Origin: Gimesia chilikensis | Lineage (GTDB): Bacteria; Planctomycetota; Planctomycetia; Planctomycetales; Planctomycetaceae | Assembly (NCBI RefSeq): GCF_008329715.1 | Contig: NZ_VTSR01000007.1 | Span: 186,001-250,000, forward strand | Reading direction: 5' to 3' | Length of the DNA: 64,000 bases | Part shown: positions 48,232 to 57,787 of the stretch, one piece after another | Layout: each line of letters begins with the position of its first letter | Position numbering within the stretch: the stretch's first letter is position 1 | Made by a program: the position numbers and the translations under genes | The notes under the pieces: generated by a model | Databases searched by the model: none | Seen by the model: the letters and a program-made list of their open reading frames with translations, nothing else | Told to the model about the DNA's origin: nothing

Positions 48232-48451
48232 GCCGGGGGCCTTTCTGTTCGAGTGACAAAAGTCCATTTCGTCGCGCGCCTAATATAGAACATCTTCTGT
48301 TGAGCGACCAGAGCGGATTGATTGCAGGCGGAGAGACTGCCGGGATGCTGGTTTCACCATGTTTGACAGAACATGCTCGTTTTGATCAAAGTATGCTGTT
48401 ATACTGCTGCAACTTCTTTGCTCACCAACCCTGATGGAAAGCTGAAACAAC

Positions 48452-50176
48452 ATGTCCAGTGTGGAATCGTCCCGATCGTATGTCCGTTATCGTGTGATCT
48501 TTGCCTGCATGCTGATGGCGGTGTTGTTGTACCTGGACCGATTCTGTATTTCCTTTGCAGAGGTGTTCATCAAGGACGAACTGGGGCTGACCGATCATCA
48601 GATCGGGATTCTGCTGGGCTCGTTTTTCGTTTCCTATGCGTTATGCCAGGTTCCTTCCGGATGGTTCAGTGACCGGTTTGGTGCCAGGAAGATGCTGACG
48701 CTTTATATCCTCATGTGGTCTCTGTTTACAGCTCTGACAGGCTTTGCGACCGGTTTCATCATGTTGTTGATTTTCCGGTTGGGATTCGGCCTGAGCCAGG
48801 CGGGCGCTTATCCCACCAGCGCGAATATTGTCAGCAAATGGATGCCTTTAACAGAACGGGGTTTTGCCAGCAGTATGGTGACCGTGGGGGGACGGATCGG
48901 AGGCGCTCTGGCACCCGTGTTGACCGCCTTTCTGATTATCCTGTTCGTGCCTATCTCGGAATCGTCTGATTTGAAACCGGGGGCCCTCCTGCAACCGCAT
49001 CAGTTGGCCAGTACGTTTCTGAAGCGAGTTGATGAGAAACAGACTTTTGAATCCGAAGTCTATGCCCAGCTTCCCCCCGCCGATCAGGAGTTTCTGAAAT
49101 CGGCGGCCGCTGATCCCAAAATGCCGTCGGGATCGGCAGAGGAAGATAAATTCATTAACGATCTGAATCAGATTCTGCAGAACGCGTCCCTGTATAATCC
49201 GCAGGAGTACGCAGGGATGAAACTGAATCAGCAGGCCGAACAACTGCTGACGATCAACTCCGCAGACATGACTCCGGAAGAGAAATCGCGTTTAAATCGA
49301 CTGCTGTTTGAAGCCCGCTATTATAACGACGTTCGCAAGGTACAGGGACAGGGCTGGCGAAAAATGATGATGACCTACGGCGTCATCGGCATTTTCATCG
49401 CAGCAATATTCTGGTGGATCATTCGCGATTATCCGAGGGCCCACCCTTCCTGTTCCGAACAGGAACTGGAGTTGATCGAACATGGACGCCTGGAAGAGGA
49501 CAAGGATCATTCCAAACAGATCGGCGGGATTCCATTTAAAGCCATCGCGATGAACAAGAGTCTCTGGTTGCTTTCGCTGTCACAATTTTGTACGAACGTG
49601 GGCTGGTTGTTCCTGGTCACCTGGCTGCCACGATACCTGGATGAAACCTACCGGGTCCCACTGGAGACACGAGGCAAAATGGTGACGTTTGCACTGGCGG
49701 TCGGCTGGTTTGGAACCTTATCGGGAGGTAAAGTGACCGACTGGTTGATGCGTCGCATCAGTCTCCGTTGGAGCCGCGTGCTGCCGATTGCACTCTCGCG
49801 ATTCACCGCGATGGCTGCTTACCTGGTCTGCATGCTGGATATTTCTCCCTGGACGGCGGTAGCCATGTTTTCGATTGTCGCTTTCTCTACTGACTTTGGT
49901 TCTCCTGCGATGTGGGCTTTTAACCAGGACATTGCAGGAAAACACGTGGGGTCAGTACTGGGATGGGGCAATATGTGGGGGAACCTGGGAGCGGCTGTCG
50001 CTCCGGTACTCATGATTGCTGTGATCGGTTTAGACCATCACTGGAACTATGCCTTCATTACCTGTGCGATCGCATTTCTAATCGCCGGCGTGGCTTCGCT
50101 CTGGGTTGATCCAGCACAGACACTGGTTGTGGAGACCAGTGAAGAAGAAGCGGAGACCGAGACACCTGAGTCATAG
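48452..50176 (+). CDS. Major facilitator superfamily transporter with large periplasmic insertion
   Basis: 574 residues; GGAAAG before ATG 48452. Family features of the anion/cation symporter branch: LLYLDRFCISFAEVFIKDELGLTDHQIG in helix 1, loop motif DRFGARK after helix 2, and LSQAGAYPTSANIVSKWMP. Twelve helices expected. Residues about 168-303 form a hydrophilic insertion of about 135 residues between helix 5 and helix 6 (GWRKMMM begins helix 6), where relatives have a short loop. The insert lies on the periplasmic side by topology. Probable sugar-acid or organic-anion uptake for the adjacent catabolic genes. Confidence 0.85.
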   Translation: MSSVESSRSYVRYRVIFACMLMAVLLYLDRFCISFAEVFIKDELGLTDHQIGILLGSFFVSYALCQVPSGWFSDRFGARKMLTLYILMWSLFTALTGFATGFIMLLIFRLGFGLSQAGAYPTSANIVSKWMPLTERGFASSMVTVGGRIGGALAPVLTAFLIILFVPISESSDLKPGALLQPHQLASTFLKRVDEKQTFESEVYAQLPPADQEFLKSAAADPKMPSGSAEEDKFINDLNQILQNASLYNPQEYAGMKLNQQAEQLLTINSADMTPEEKSRLNRLLFEARYYNDVRKVQGQGWRKMMMTYGVIGIFIAAIFWWIIRDYPRAHPSCSEQELELIEHGRLEEDKDHSKQIGGIPFKAIAMNKSLWLLSLSQFCTNVGWLFLVTWLPRYLDETYRVPLETRGKMVTFALAVGWFGTLSGGKVTDWLMRRISLRWSRVLPIALSRFTAMAAYLVCMLDISPWTAVAMFSIVAFSTDFGSPAMWAFNQDIAGKHVGSVLGWGNMWGNLGAAVAPVLMIAVIGLDHHWNYAFITCAIAFLIAGVASLWVDPAQTLVVETSEEEAETETPES

Positions 50177-50214
50177 GAAATCGTCAGAGTGGCGGACGGT
50201 GATACCTGCCTGGC

Positions 50215-51420
50215 TTACCTGCTTTGGGAATTGCTGTCGGCGAGCGCATCCAGCTCAGTCAGTTTGAGTCGTACGCAGAGGATGTAGGGGGCTTTCCCTT
50301 TCTCCCAATGGCCGTAGGTCGTCAGCACATAGGTCCCGTCGGGGAGCACTTCCACTCCTGGATAGGCACAATCTGCGCCGCGGGTATTGTCTTTGAGACG
50401 CACGTGATACTGTCCCTCACTCCCTTTAACCAGATCTTCGTACGTGCCGACCCAGGCCACCCAGTCACCTTCGGTGGGCGCCGTGTGTCCGCGGGGTGTG
50501 TTGCTGCGGAAGGAGATCAGCAGGCGTCCGCTGACCGGATCATATTTCCCGGTGTGACGATCTCCATTCAGTGCGCCGGGGAGGTCTCGAGGTTCGGTCC
50601 AGGTTTGGCCTTCGTCGTTGGAAAAGATGATCTGAGAATTATGACGGCGACTGTTTTCCCGCAGTAAGACCGCCAGTTGCTTTCCATCGGGAGAACGAAT
50701 AATGCCGGGTTCGCAGATGTGGTAGTCGGACGACTTGTGAATGGCCATCGGGGCTGACCAGATCTGACCGCCATCGGTAGAGAGACTTTTAAACAGCGTG
50801 AATGCGATGGGCGATTCCTGCTTTGAATCCCGGGCAATGAAGCGGCCGTCGTCGTGGAACAGCGCCATGTAATGGCCTTTTCCGGTCTTGAGTGGTTCGA
50901 CACACCCCATGACGACGATGCCACCCCAGTCACCTACCTGCTGCAGCTCACTCCAGGTCTGGCCATCATCTTCGGTAATCGCCATCCGGGTGGGGTAGAG
51001 ACCGGAGAACATGATGATGCGTTTTTTGCCCGCTGCATCGATCACGCGGTGCAGCGTCGGAACTTCGCGTGAGGTGGCCCAGGTAGCGGGAGTTGGCAGT
51101 CGCTCGCTCCAGGTTTTGCCTCCATCGAGCGAGCGTTTGTAAACAATGCCTCCCTTGCCGTGCCCCTTGGGATAGACACAGAGCATGGTTTGATTGTCTT
51201 CCAGCAGAACTGTGGTCGGGTGTCCCAGGTATTGTCCTTCTTCGCGATCGACGACAATCTGGCGATCGCTGTCCGCGGTGAGGTCGAGATAGGGAATTGT
51301 GAAGCCCGGCTGCTGTTTAGTTGGCTCAGGTTCCTGCGCCTGACTGAAACCGCTGACGTAGCTGAGAAGCAGCACGGAGGAGAGAATCCATTTCAGGACG
51401 TCGCGAGACTTCAGTAACAT
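50215..51420 (-). CDS. Secreted sialidase-like (BNR/Asp-box) protein
   Basis: 401 residues from ATG 51420 (AGGAATT upstream); longer frame to 51534 is unlikely. Signal peptide VLKWILSSVLLLSYVSGFSQA. Four Asp-box repeats S-x-D-x-G-x-x-W: SLDGGKTWSE, TEDDGQTWSE, STDGGQIWSA, SNDEGQTWTE, so a six-bladed propeller is expected. An arginine triad of exo-sialidases cannot be confirmed. May cleave glycans or only bind them. Convergent with the transporter. Confidence 0.83.
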   Translation of the reverse strand: MLLKSRDVLKWILSSVLLLSYVSGFSQAQEPEPTKQQPGFTIPYLDLTADSDRQIVVDREEGQYLGHPTTVLLEDNQTMLCVYPKGHGKGGIVYKRSLDGGKTWSERLPTPATWATSREVPTLHRVIDAAGKKRIIMFSGLYPTRMAITEDDGQTWSELQQVGDWGGIVVMGCVEPLKTGKGHYMALFHDDGRFIARDSKQESPIAFTLFKSLSTDGGQIWSAPMAIHKSSDYHICEPGIIRSPDGKQLAVLLRENSRRHNSQIIFSNDEGQTWTEPRDLPGALNGDRHTGKYDPVSGRLLISFRSNTPRGHTAPTEGDWVAWVGTYEDLVKGSEGQYHVRLKDNTRGADCAYPGVEVLPDGTYVLTTYGHWEKGKAPYILCVRLKLTELDALADSNSQSR

Positions 51421-51808
51421 GTGAGAATTCCTGCTGCTCAAGAAAGATGGGAGCGGTTGACTCAATGAGGATAACCGACCAGGGCTGACTGTTTCACAAT
51501 TGTTCAGACTAATCGGGACGGATCGGGACTGCAACTTTTTGTGAGACCAGATGGCTGTTTAAGCGATTTCAGTGGTCGAAGATGGAGGAAATCACAGCTT
51601 GAAAATACGAAAAATCGGGGCTATTCCCCAGAGGAGCAGGCGAAAACGGAGGATTCAGCAGGCTTTTTTAAATATTATATTGTTATTCCCGGTTTTTCCC
51701 GATACGATATAAAGCACGCTTGATGTATCTGATTGCGCCTCAACGAGATACACAAGTGACATCCTCAGCCAACTGGCTTTATCCCACCTGCCTCTAAACA
51801 TCGTAGAC
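51421..51808. other. 388-base divergent intergenic region
   Basis: Separates the sialidase-like gene and the second cytochrome-type gene. Promoter for 51809 must be here; an AT-rich stretch at 51665-51715 is a candidate, without clear boxes. No gene or RNA supported. Confidence 0.5.
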
Positions 51809-54800
51809 ATGACTATGAAAACTTTGCGAAAAGTGACAGTCGTCATCATATTCACGAACCTGTTTCTCGCTCTGCCTCTTGCTCTTTCCGCCGCTGATAC
51901 CAAAACCGATCAGGCCGGCCTGGATTTCTTCGAGAAAAAGATTCGTCCCGTGCTGATCAAACACTGTTACGAGTGTCATTCAGCCGAGTCTAAGAACCTC
52001 AAAGGCAGTCTGTTGCTGGACACTCGCGAGGGATTAATTACCGGCGGAGATTCAGGAACGGCCCTGGTACCTGGAAACCCCGAGGAAAGTCTAGTGCTGG
52101 AAACGCTGCACTACAGTGAGGACAGTTACCAGATGCCTCCCAAGGGCAAACTGCCTGACGCTGTGATCGCCGATTTTGAAAAGTGGATCAAAATGGGGGC
52201 GCCGGACCCACGCAAGGGAGACGCCACACCGGCCAAGCATGCCGGAATTGATTTTGATAAGGCCCGAGAGTTCTGGTCGTTTCAACCGCCGAAGCATTAC
52301 CCTGCTCCCCAGGTAAAGCAGGCAGACTGGCCACGCAATAAGATCGATCACTTCATTCTCGCGGCTCAGGAAGCCAAAGGCTTTTCACCTGCGCCTCAAG
52401 CTGATAAACGGACATTGATCCGCCGGGTCTACTTTGATCTGATCGGTCTGCCTCCGACACCACAGGAAGTGGAACAGTTTGTCAAAGACGAATCACCCGA
52501 AGCGTATTCCCAACTGATTGACCGTCTGTTACAGTCTCCGCACTATGGCGAACGCTGGGGGCGTCACTGGCTGGATGTCGCCCGTTATGCAGAAGACAAT
52601 ACGAACATGGGGCCTCACAATGGTCCCTATCCTCACGCGTATCGCTATCGTGACTGGGTCATCAAGGCGTTTAACGAAGATATGCCCTACAACGAGTTCG
52701 TGATCCGCCAGCTGGCGACCGATTTCCTGCCTGAAACCGGCCCTGAAGATTACCCTGCTCTCGGCTATATGGGGCTGGGGCCCTCTTATCATAAAGAGGT
52801 CGCGTTATCACAGGTTACGCTGGAAAACCGTTATGCCGACGACTGGGAAGACCGGGTCGACAGCCTCTGTCGCGGGTTATTGGGGCTGACGATGGCCTGT
52901 GCCCGTTGTCACGATCACAAATACGATCCGCTGACCGTGGAAGACTATTACGGGATCGCGGGGGTCTTCGCTTCGGTTCGACAGACAACGCGTCCGATCA
53001 TTCCCGAAAAGGAAGTTGCGAAAACACAGCCGGCCCGCGACCAGGTAGACAAGCTGACTGAAGAGAATAAGAATCTCACCGACAAGGTCCGTGACTTAAA
53101 TAAACGGAATGCCCTGCTCAAGGAACAGATTAAGAAAGCCGGTAAAACGGAATTCGCACTGATTGCACCCCGTCCCGATGTGAAGAAACAGACGACGGTG
53201 AAATTTCCCATTCCGCCGATCGAATTAAAGCAGAATACGGAACTGGTCACACAGCACAACCAGTCCATCAAAGAGAACAAAGCAAAAATCGAAGAGATTA
53301 AAAAGAACACGCCCGGCTTTGATCTGCCACTGGCGGATGCCCTGACCGAAGAGCAGGTGCGGGTTGAGGAAATTTCCAAAGACCGGATGAAGATTGTTTA
53401 CTATCCCGAAAAACCTCGGGACCTGAATGTATTCATTCGTGGCAACGCGGCCAATCTCGGGAAGCTGGTTCCCCGACGCTTTGTGCGGGTTCTGTCGGAC
53501 GGAAAACCGGAACCATTCCAGAACGGCAGTGGCCGACTGGAACTGGCACAGCAGATCGCCAGTCGCGATAATCCCCTGACGGCACGGGTTATGGTGAATC
53601 GGGTCTGGCAGCATCACTTCGGTGAAGGCCTGGTCGACACGCCCAGCAACTTTGGCAGTACCGGTTCCCGGCCCAGTCATCCAGAACTACTGGATGATCT
53701 GGCCGTCTGGTTCATGGCTCAGGGCTGGTCGATTAAGGAACTGCATCGGCTGATTCTGCTGTCTGCGACCTATCAGCAGGCTTCCAATGTGGAGCTGACA
53801 GCGGCACAGAAAAAAGAGGATCCGAACAATCGTCTGCTGACGCATTTCAATCGCAGACGACTGGAAGCGGAAGTCTACCGGGATTCATTGCTGGCTGCCG
53901 GCAATAACCTGGACCCGGCCCAGGCGGGTCCTTCAGGGGATATTGACGATGCAAGTTTCCAGCGTCGGGGGATCTATGCAACCGTCTCCCGGCATAAGCT
54001 GAGCACATTTCTGCAGTCATACGATTTTCCTGATCCCGCGATCCATGCGGCCCGGCGTTCGAAAACCACGACGCCGCTGCAGCAGCTGTTTGTTTTAAAC
54101 TCCCCCTTCGTCCGACAGCAGGCCCAACTGCTGGCGAAACGATATGAAGGGGAATCCTCCGAGCAGCGGATTGACGCGGTTTACCGGACGCTCTTTTCAC
54201 GGGCTCCGACTCCGAGTGAGATACAGATCGGCCTGCAGTTTATTGAACAGGCTGCGAATGGGACCACACCGTCACCGGCACAGGAACAGATTCCAACGTT
54301 CGCCGGGAAGCGAATGAAAGCCGATGTGAAACAGCTCGGCGATCAATATTCTGTCGCACTCTGGTTGAAGAATCAGGTTCCCAATGAAAAGCGGATTATC
54401 ACCGGTTACTTCTTCTCACGAGGTAAAGACGGCGCAGTCAAAGCACCCGGCGACCACCTGGGAATCGCCGGCAAGTACCGCCCAAACAAAGCGGGTCGTC
54501 TGTTCTTCTATAATGGCGATCAGAAACGCCAGTCATTGTTCGGGACGACGGTCATTCAGCCGGGAACCTGGAACCATGTGGTCCTGTGCCGTGATCAGAA
54601 CCAGATTCGGGTTTATCTGAACGGGAATCCGGAACCGGAGATCATCGGCGAGGCAGCTCCCGGTTATGACAAAGGGGTTTCGGAAATCATCTTGGCGGGA
54701 CGCAATGACAATTTCTCCAACTTTGAGGGGCAGCTGGGAGCGGTCGCTTTGTTTAACCGGGTTTTAAAACCAGAAGAAGTGAAAACACACTTTGAGGCGG

Positions 54801-55045
54801 CGCAACTCAAACAGGACGAGCTGTCCCACGCGGAATATGTCGCCTCGCTGCTGGAGTCAGATCCCCTCTCCTGCTGGCCTTTACGGACCGATAACCCGAA
54901 CCTGGCCCAGGCCGCTGATATTACCGGACATAAAAACAATGGCACCTATGAGGGCCGTGATGACCTGGATCCTGCTCAGTTGACTCCCTGGCAACGGTAC
55001 TGTCAGGCCCTGCTCTGCAGCAACGAGATGATGTACGTCGACTAA
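51809..55045 (+). CDS. Planctomycete cytochrome-domain/DUF1549/DUF1553/LamG protein
   Basis: 1078 residues; signal peptide VVIIFTNLFLALPLALSAA. Cytochrome c motif CYECH (53-57), DUF1549 with [19 protein letters not shown], a lysine-rich coiled-coil insert, DUF1553 (ARVMVNRVWQHHFGEGLVDTPSNFGSTG), then a LamG domain at the C terminus (about 835-1000; QYSVALWLK … RVYLNGNPEPE … GQLGAVALFNRVLKPEEV). LamG is at the end here but in the middle in the paralogue. First of a pair with the DUF1501 gene 56 bases on. Probably an exported, cytochrome-linked catabolic enzyme. Confidence 0.88.
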   Translation: MTMKTLRKVTVVIIFTNLFLALPLALSAADTKTDQAGLDFFEKKIRPVLIKHCYECHSAESKNLKGSLLLDTREGLITGGDSGTALVPGNPEESLVLETLHYSEDSYQMPPKGKLPDAVIADFEKWIKMGAPDPRKGDATPAKHAGIDFDKAREFWSFQPPKHYPAPQVKQADWPRNKIDHFILAAQEAKGFSPAPQADKRTLIRRVYFDLIGLPPTPQEVEQFVKDESPEAYSQLIDRLLQSPHYGERWGRHWLDVARYAEDNTNMGPHNGPYPHAYRYRDWVIKAFNEDMPYNEFVIRQLATDFLPETGPEDYPALGYMGLGPSYHKEVALSQVTLENRYADDWEDRVDSLCRGLLGLTMACARCHDHKYDPLTVEDYYGIAGVFASVRQTTRPIIPEKEVAKTQPARDQVDKLTEENKNLTDKVRDLNKRNALLKEQIKKAGKTEFALIAPRPDVKKQTTVKFPIPPIELKQNTELVTQHNQSIKENKAKIEEIKKNTPGFDLPLADALTEEQVRVEEISKDRMKIVYYPEKPRDLNVFIRGNAANLGKLVPRRFVRVLSDGKPEPFQNGSGRLELAQQIASRDNPLTARVMVNRVWQHHFGEGLVDTPSNFGSTGSRPSHPELLDDLAVWFMAQGWSIKELHRLILLSATYQQASNVELTAAQKKEDPNNRLLTHFNRRRLEAEVYRDSLLAAGNNLDPAQAGPSGDIDDASFQRRGIYATVSRHKLSTFLQSYDFPDPAIHAARRSKTTTPLQQLFVLNSPFVRQQAQLLAKRYEGESSEQRIDAVYRTLFSRAPTPSEIQIGLQFIEQAANGTTPSPAQEQIPTFAGKRMKADVKQLGDQYSVALWLKNQVPNEKRIITGYFFSRGKDGAVKAPGDHLGIAGKYRPNKAGRLFFYNGDQKRQSLFGTTVIQPGTWNHVVLCRDQNQIRVYLNGNPEPEIIGEAAPGYDKGVSEIILAGRNDNFSNFEGQLGAVALFNRVLKPEEVKTHFEAAQLKQDELSHAEYVASLLESDPLSCWPLRTDNPNLAQAADITGHKNNGTYEGRDDLDPAQLTPWQRYCQALLCSNEMMYVD

Positions 55046-55101
55046 GCCTTGGTTTCCAACAAAACAGAGTGATCAATACAACTGTCTGAGAGATTGAAGA
55101 T

Positions 55102-56493
55102 ATGATTCCTTCCGATAATCTGAACCATATGTCCCGCCGCGATATCCTCCAGAAAGTGGGAGGCGGGTTCGGGATGCTCAGTCTGGCCGGAATGCTCTCT
55201 GCTGCCGATGCGGCTTCTTCCAGCGTGCTGACACAGACGCCCCACTTCAAGCCGAAGGCCAAACGGGTTATCTTCTTGTTTATGAGCGGCGGTCCTTCGC
55301 AGGTCGATACCTTTGATCCCAAACCGATGCTGCAGAAGTTTGCGGGGCAACGACCTAAAGAGGCCGACATCAGAACGGCTTCCAAAACCATGGGACTGCT
55401 GCCCTCTCCCGTGAAATTCTTCAACGCCGGTAAGTCGGGCATCCCGGTTGCCGAACATCTTTCCAAGACGGCGGAACACATCGACGATATGGCGATTATC
55501 CGCTCGATGCATACAGACTTCCCCAACCATGCGCCGGCCCTCTGTATGATGAACCTGGGAACCTTGACGCCGACGCGTCCCAGTCTCGGATCCTGGCTGA
55601 CTTATGGACTTGGATCTGAAAATCAAAACCTGCCGGGCTTCATCGCTCTCTGCCCCGGTAAACCAGTGGTCGGTCCCAAATTGTGGGGGAGCGCGTTTCT
55701 GCCAGGTAAGCACCAGGCGACACACATCAACAATAAAGATCTGACTCCAGAGAAGATGATTCCGTTTCTGAAGAACGATGTCCTCTCATCTGATGAGCAG
55801 AAGCGTCAGCTTGATCTGGTACAGGCAATCAACAAACAGCATCTGCAGCCACGGGCCGGCGATAATGAACTGGAGACACGCATCAAATCAATGGAGATGG
55901 CGTACCGGATGCAGTTCGCAGCCACCGATGCCTTCGATATTTCCCGGGAACCGGAAAAACTGCAGGAAGCCTACGGGAAGAGTGAATTCTCCAAAGCCTG
56001 TCTGCTGGCACGGCGTTTGAGTGAACGCGGCGTTCGGTTCGTGCAGGTTTATTATGGAAACCGGCAGCCCTGGGACACGCACAGCAATCACGATAAGAGC
56101 AACGAGCGGCTCTGTAAGGACATTGATCAGCCGGTCGCTCAGCTCATGACCGATTTAAAACAGCGTGGTCTGCTCGATGAAACTCTTATCGTCTGGGGCG
56201 GTGAATTCGGTCGAACCCCGACTGCCCAGGGAGGCATCAACGGTCGCGATCATAATCCGTACGGCTTCTGCATGTGGTTGGCGGGAGGCGGAATCAAAGG
56301 GGGCACAATTCATGGTGAATCCGATGATTTCGGGTTCCGCGCGATGCAGGATAAAGTCCATGTACATGACCTGCATGCCACAATTCTGCATCTGATGGGC
56401 ATCGACCATGAGCGGCTGACCTATCACTATTCCGGTCGCAACTTCCGCCTGACCGATGTTGCCGGCGAAGTGGTACAGAATATCATCGCCTGA
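55102..56493 (+). CDS. DUF1501 family protein, second copy
   Basis: 463 residues from ATG 55102 (AGAGATTGAAG upstream); MSRRD at 55129 would begin the twin-arginine signal RRDILQKVGGGFGMLSLAGML. Signature segments: [52 protein letters not shown] and [21 protein letters not shown]. Paired with the preceding DUF1549/1553 gene; function as for the first copy, unknown. Followed by a hairpin and the GntR gene. Confidence 0.87.
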   Translation: MIPSDNLNHMSRRDILQKVGGGFGMLSLAGMLSAADAASSSVLTQTPHFKPKAKRVIFLFMSGGPSQVDTFDPKPMLQKFAGQRPKEADIRTASKTMGLLPSPVKFFNAGKSGIPVAEHLSKTAEHIDDMAIIRSMHTDFPNHAPALCMMNLGTLTPTRPSLGSWLTYGLGSENQNLPGFIALCPGKPVVGPKLWGSAFLPGKHQATHINNKDLTPEKMIPFLKNDVLSSDEQKRQLDLVQAINKQHLQPRAGDNELETRIKSMEMAYRMQFAATDAFDISREPEKLQEAYGKSEFSKACLLARRLSERGVRFVQVYYGNRQPWDTHSNHDKSNERLCKDIDQPVAQLMTDLKQRGLLDETLIVWGGEFGRTPTAQGGINGRDHNPYGFCMWLAGGGIKGGTIHGESDDFGFRAMQDKVHVHDLHATILHLMGIDHERLTYHYSGRNFRLTDVAGEVVQNIIA

Positions 56494-56532
56494 TCCTGCA
56501 GATTCCCGGATCAACGTCTGTAAATGCATGCA

Positions 56533-56556
56533 CGCTATCTATTTCCGTAGATAGTG
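56533..56556. repeat. Inverted repeat CGCTATCTA/TAGATAGTG
   Basis: A nine-pair stem (one G-T) with loop TTTCCG, between the DUF1501 stop and the GntR start. It could be a weak terminator or the regulator's own operator. Confidence 0.35.
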
Positions 56557-56655
56557 CGGCTGCTGCTTTTCTCTCCTGTCACAATCATATATAATATCTC
56601 ATCACGTCTTTGCTTCTCTATTTCCAGTCTGTGACAGGCTGCTTAAGGATTTATT

Positions 56656-57351
56656 ATGTCGACGTCCAATCTGCCGGGTTCCTTCTCCATGGTGCCGCGG
56701 GGCAACATTCGCGAAGTGGTGGTCCAGAGGATTCTGGCTGCCGTCATTCGAGGCGAATTCCCTGTTGGTCATCGGATGGTGATCCAGAGTCTGGCAGAAC
56801 AGTTTGGCGTCAGTGCGACCCCCGTCCGGGAAGCTCTCGTTGAGCTCGCTTCGATCGGTATCGTAGAAAATCTTCCCAACCGGGGTGCCGTGATGCGGGA
56901 ATTCGGCGTCACGCAGATCCGGGAAATCTATCAGCTGCGTCGTATTCTGGAAGTCGAAGCCGTTCGGACCGCCTGCGGGAATATTGAACCCAGACAGCTC
57001 GCTGAACTGGCAGAACAGTTTGCTGGGATCGCGAAAGAAGAGCGGGACAATAACTGGTCTCAGAATGCGATGTCCTTGGATATCCGCCTGCATTCCCTGA
57101 TTGCAGAACGCTGTGGCAGTACCCGTTTACAGGATGAACTACGCCGCTATAACACCCTGGTCCAGGCGATCCGTGAAGTGGTCGATAATGAGAGCCAGGC
57201 GCAGGAAATTGCGTTAACCGATCACGAAGAAATCATCGCCGCACTGCAGGCCAACGACTGTGATCTGGCGGCGGAAAAAATGGAACAGCATATTCGCCAG
57301 ACCGCCTCCCTGGTAGAAACGCTGGTGCAGGAACGCGAAGCGGCTAAGTAG
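56656..57351 (+). CDS. GntR-family (FCD) transcriptional regulator
   Basis: 231 residues; AAGGATTTATT upstream of ATG 56656. One N-terminal winged helix (about 18-85, with LAEQFGVSATPVREALVELASIGIVENLPNRGAVM) and an FCD domain (about 95-225). Histidine/asparagine metal ligands likely in the FCD core (IRLHSLIAERCGS, LTDHEEIIAAL). Standard length. Probably controls the preceding catabolic genes in response to a small metabolite; this is inferred from position. Upstream of the tRNA unit. Confidence 0.88.
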   Translation: MSTSNLPGSFSMVPRGNIREVVVQRILAAVIRGEFPVGHRMVIQSLAEQFGVSATPVREALVELASIGIVENLPNRGAVMREFGVTQIREIYQLRRILEVEAVRTACGNIEPRQLAELAEQFAGIAKEERDNNWSQNAMSLDIRLHSLIAERCGSTRLQDELRRYNTLVQAIREVVDNESQAQEIALTDHEEIIAALQANDCDLAAEKMEQHIRQTASLVETLVQEREAAK

Positions 57352-57655
57352 CTTCCGTCTCGACTCTCTGTTTGCCAGCCTGCTTTGATATGAAGCAGAC
57401 TCTCTTTTCAATTCTTCAAAATTCTCGCTGAAATAAGCGAACTTTTCTGCTAATCAGACGTCTTTGTAGTTAGTAGAACAAAACAGAAGAACAATCCTTA
57501 AAACTCGATCACAGGTATCGATGTGAATTTTTCAGAACAGACCTCACCTACAGAACGGAAAGACCATCAGGGGATTTCGGGAAGCGATTCCGAAACCAGT
57601 CTCCCGTTACGTACCTGACACCAGAGGATCTGTCTGTATCGATTTACAATCATCT
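57352..57655. other. 304-base leader region upstream of the tRNA unit, structured
   Basis: No gene. TTTCGG…CCGAAA (57575-57595) forms a stem, extended by further pairs, with GGG (57571-57573) able to pair with CCC (57603-57605). ACACCAG (57618-57624) can pair with CTGGTGT (57661-57667), which overlaps the terminator stem. Weak hairpin with AT run after the GntR stop at 57381-57400 may terminate that gene. Promoter for the RNA unit not located. Confidence 0.5.
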
Positions 57656-57691
57656 AAGACCTGGTGTTCAACAGAACTCAGGTCTTTTTTT
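57656..57691 (+). terminator. Intrinsic terminator just upstream of the tRNA array (possible attenuator)
   Basis: AAGACCTG (57656-57663) pairs with CAGGTCTT (57679-57686) and is followed by an uninterrupted U tract to 57691. The first tRNA starts five bases later. The stem shares CTG with the alternative pair ACACCAG/CTGGTGT, so two structures exclude one another. It either ends upstream transcription or controls read-through into the tRNAs. Confidence 0.75.
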
Positions 57692-57695
57692 ACAG

Positions 57696-57767
57696 GGATC
57701 GGTAGCTGAGATGGTTTAGCGGCGATCTGAAGAATCGCAGACGAGGATTCGAGCACCTCCCGATCCA
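57696..57767 (+). tRNA. tRNA-Phe (GAA), atypical
   Basis: Acceptor GGATCGG pairs with CCGATCC (57760-57766), discriminator A at 57767, no encoded CCA. D stem GCTG/TAGC, anticodon stem GCGAT/ATCGC, loop CTGAAGA with anticodon GAA at 57729-57731. T loop TTCGAGC, but the closing pair of the T stem is A-A (57747 and 57755) in place of the near-universal G-C. Decoding ability is doubtful. Confidence 0.75.
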
Positions 57768-57787
57768 CTTAACAGAGTTACAATTAC

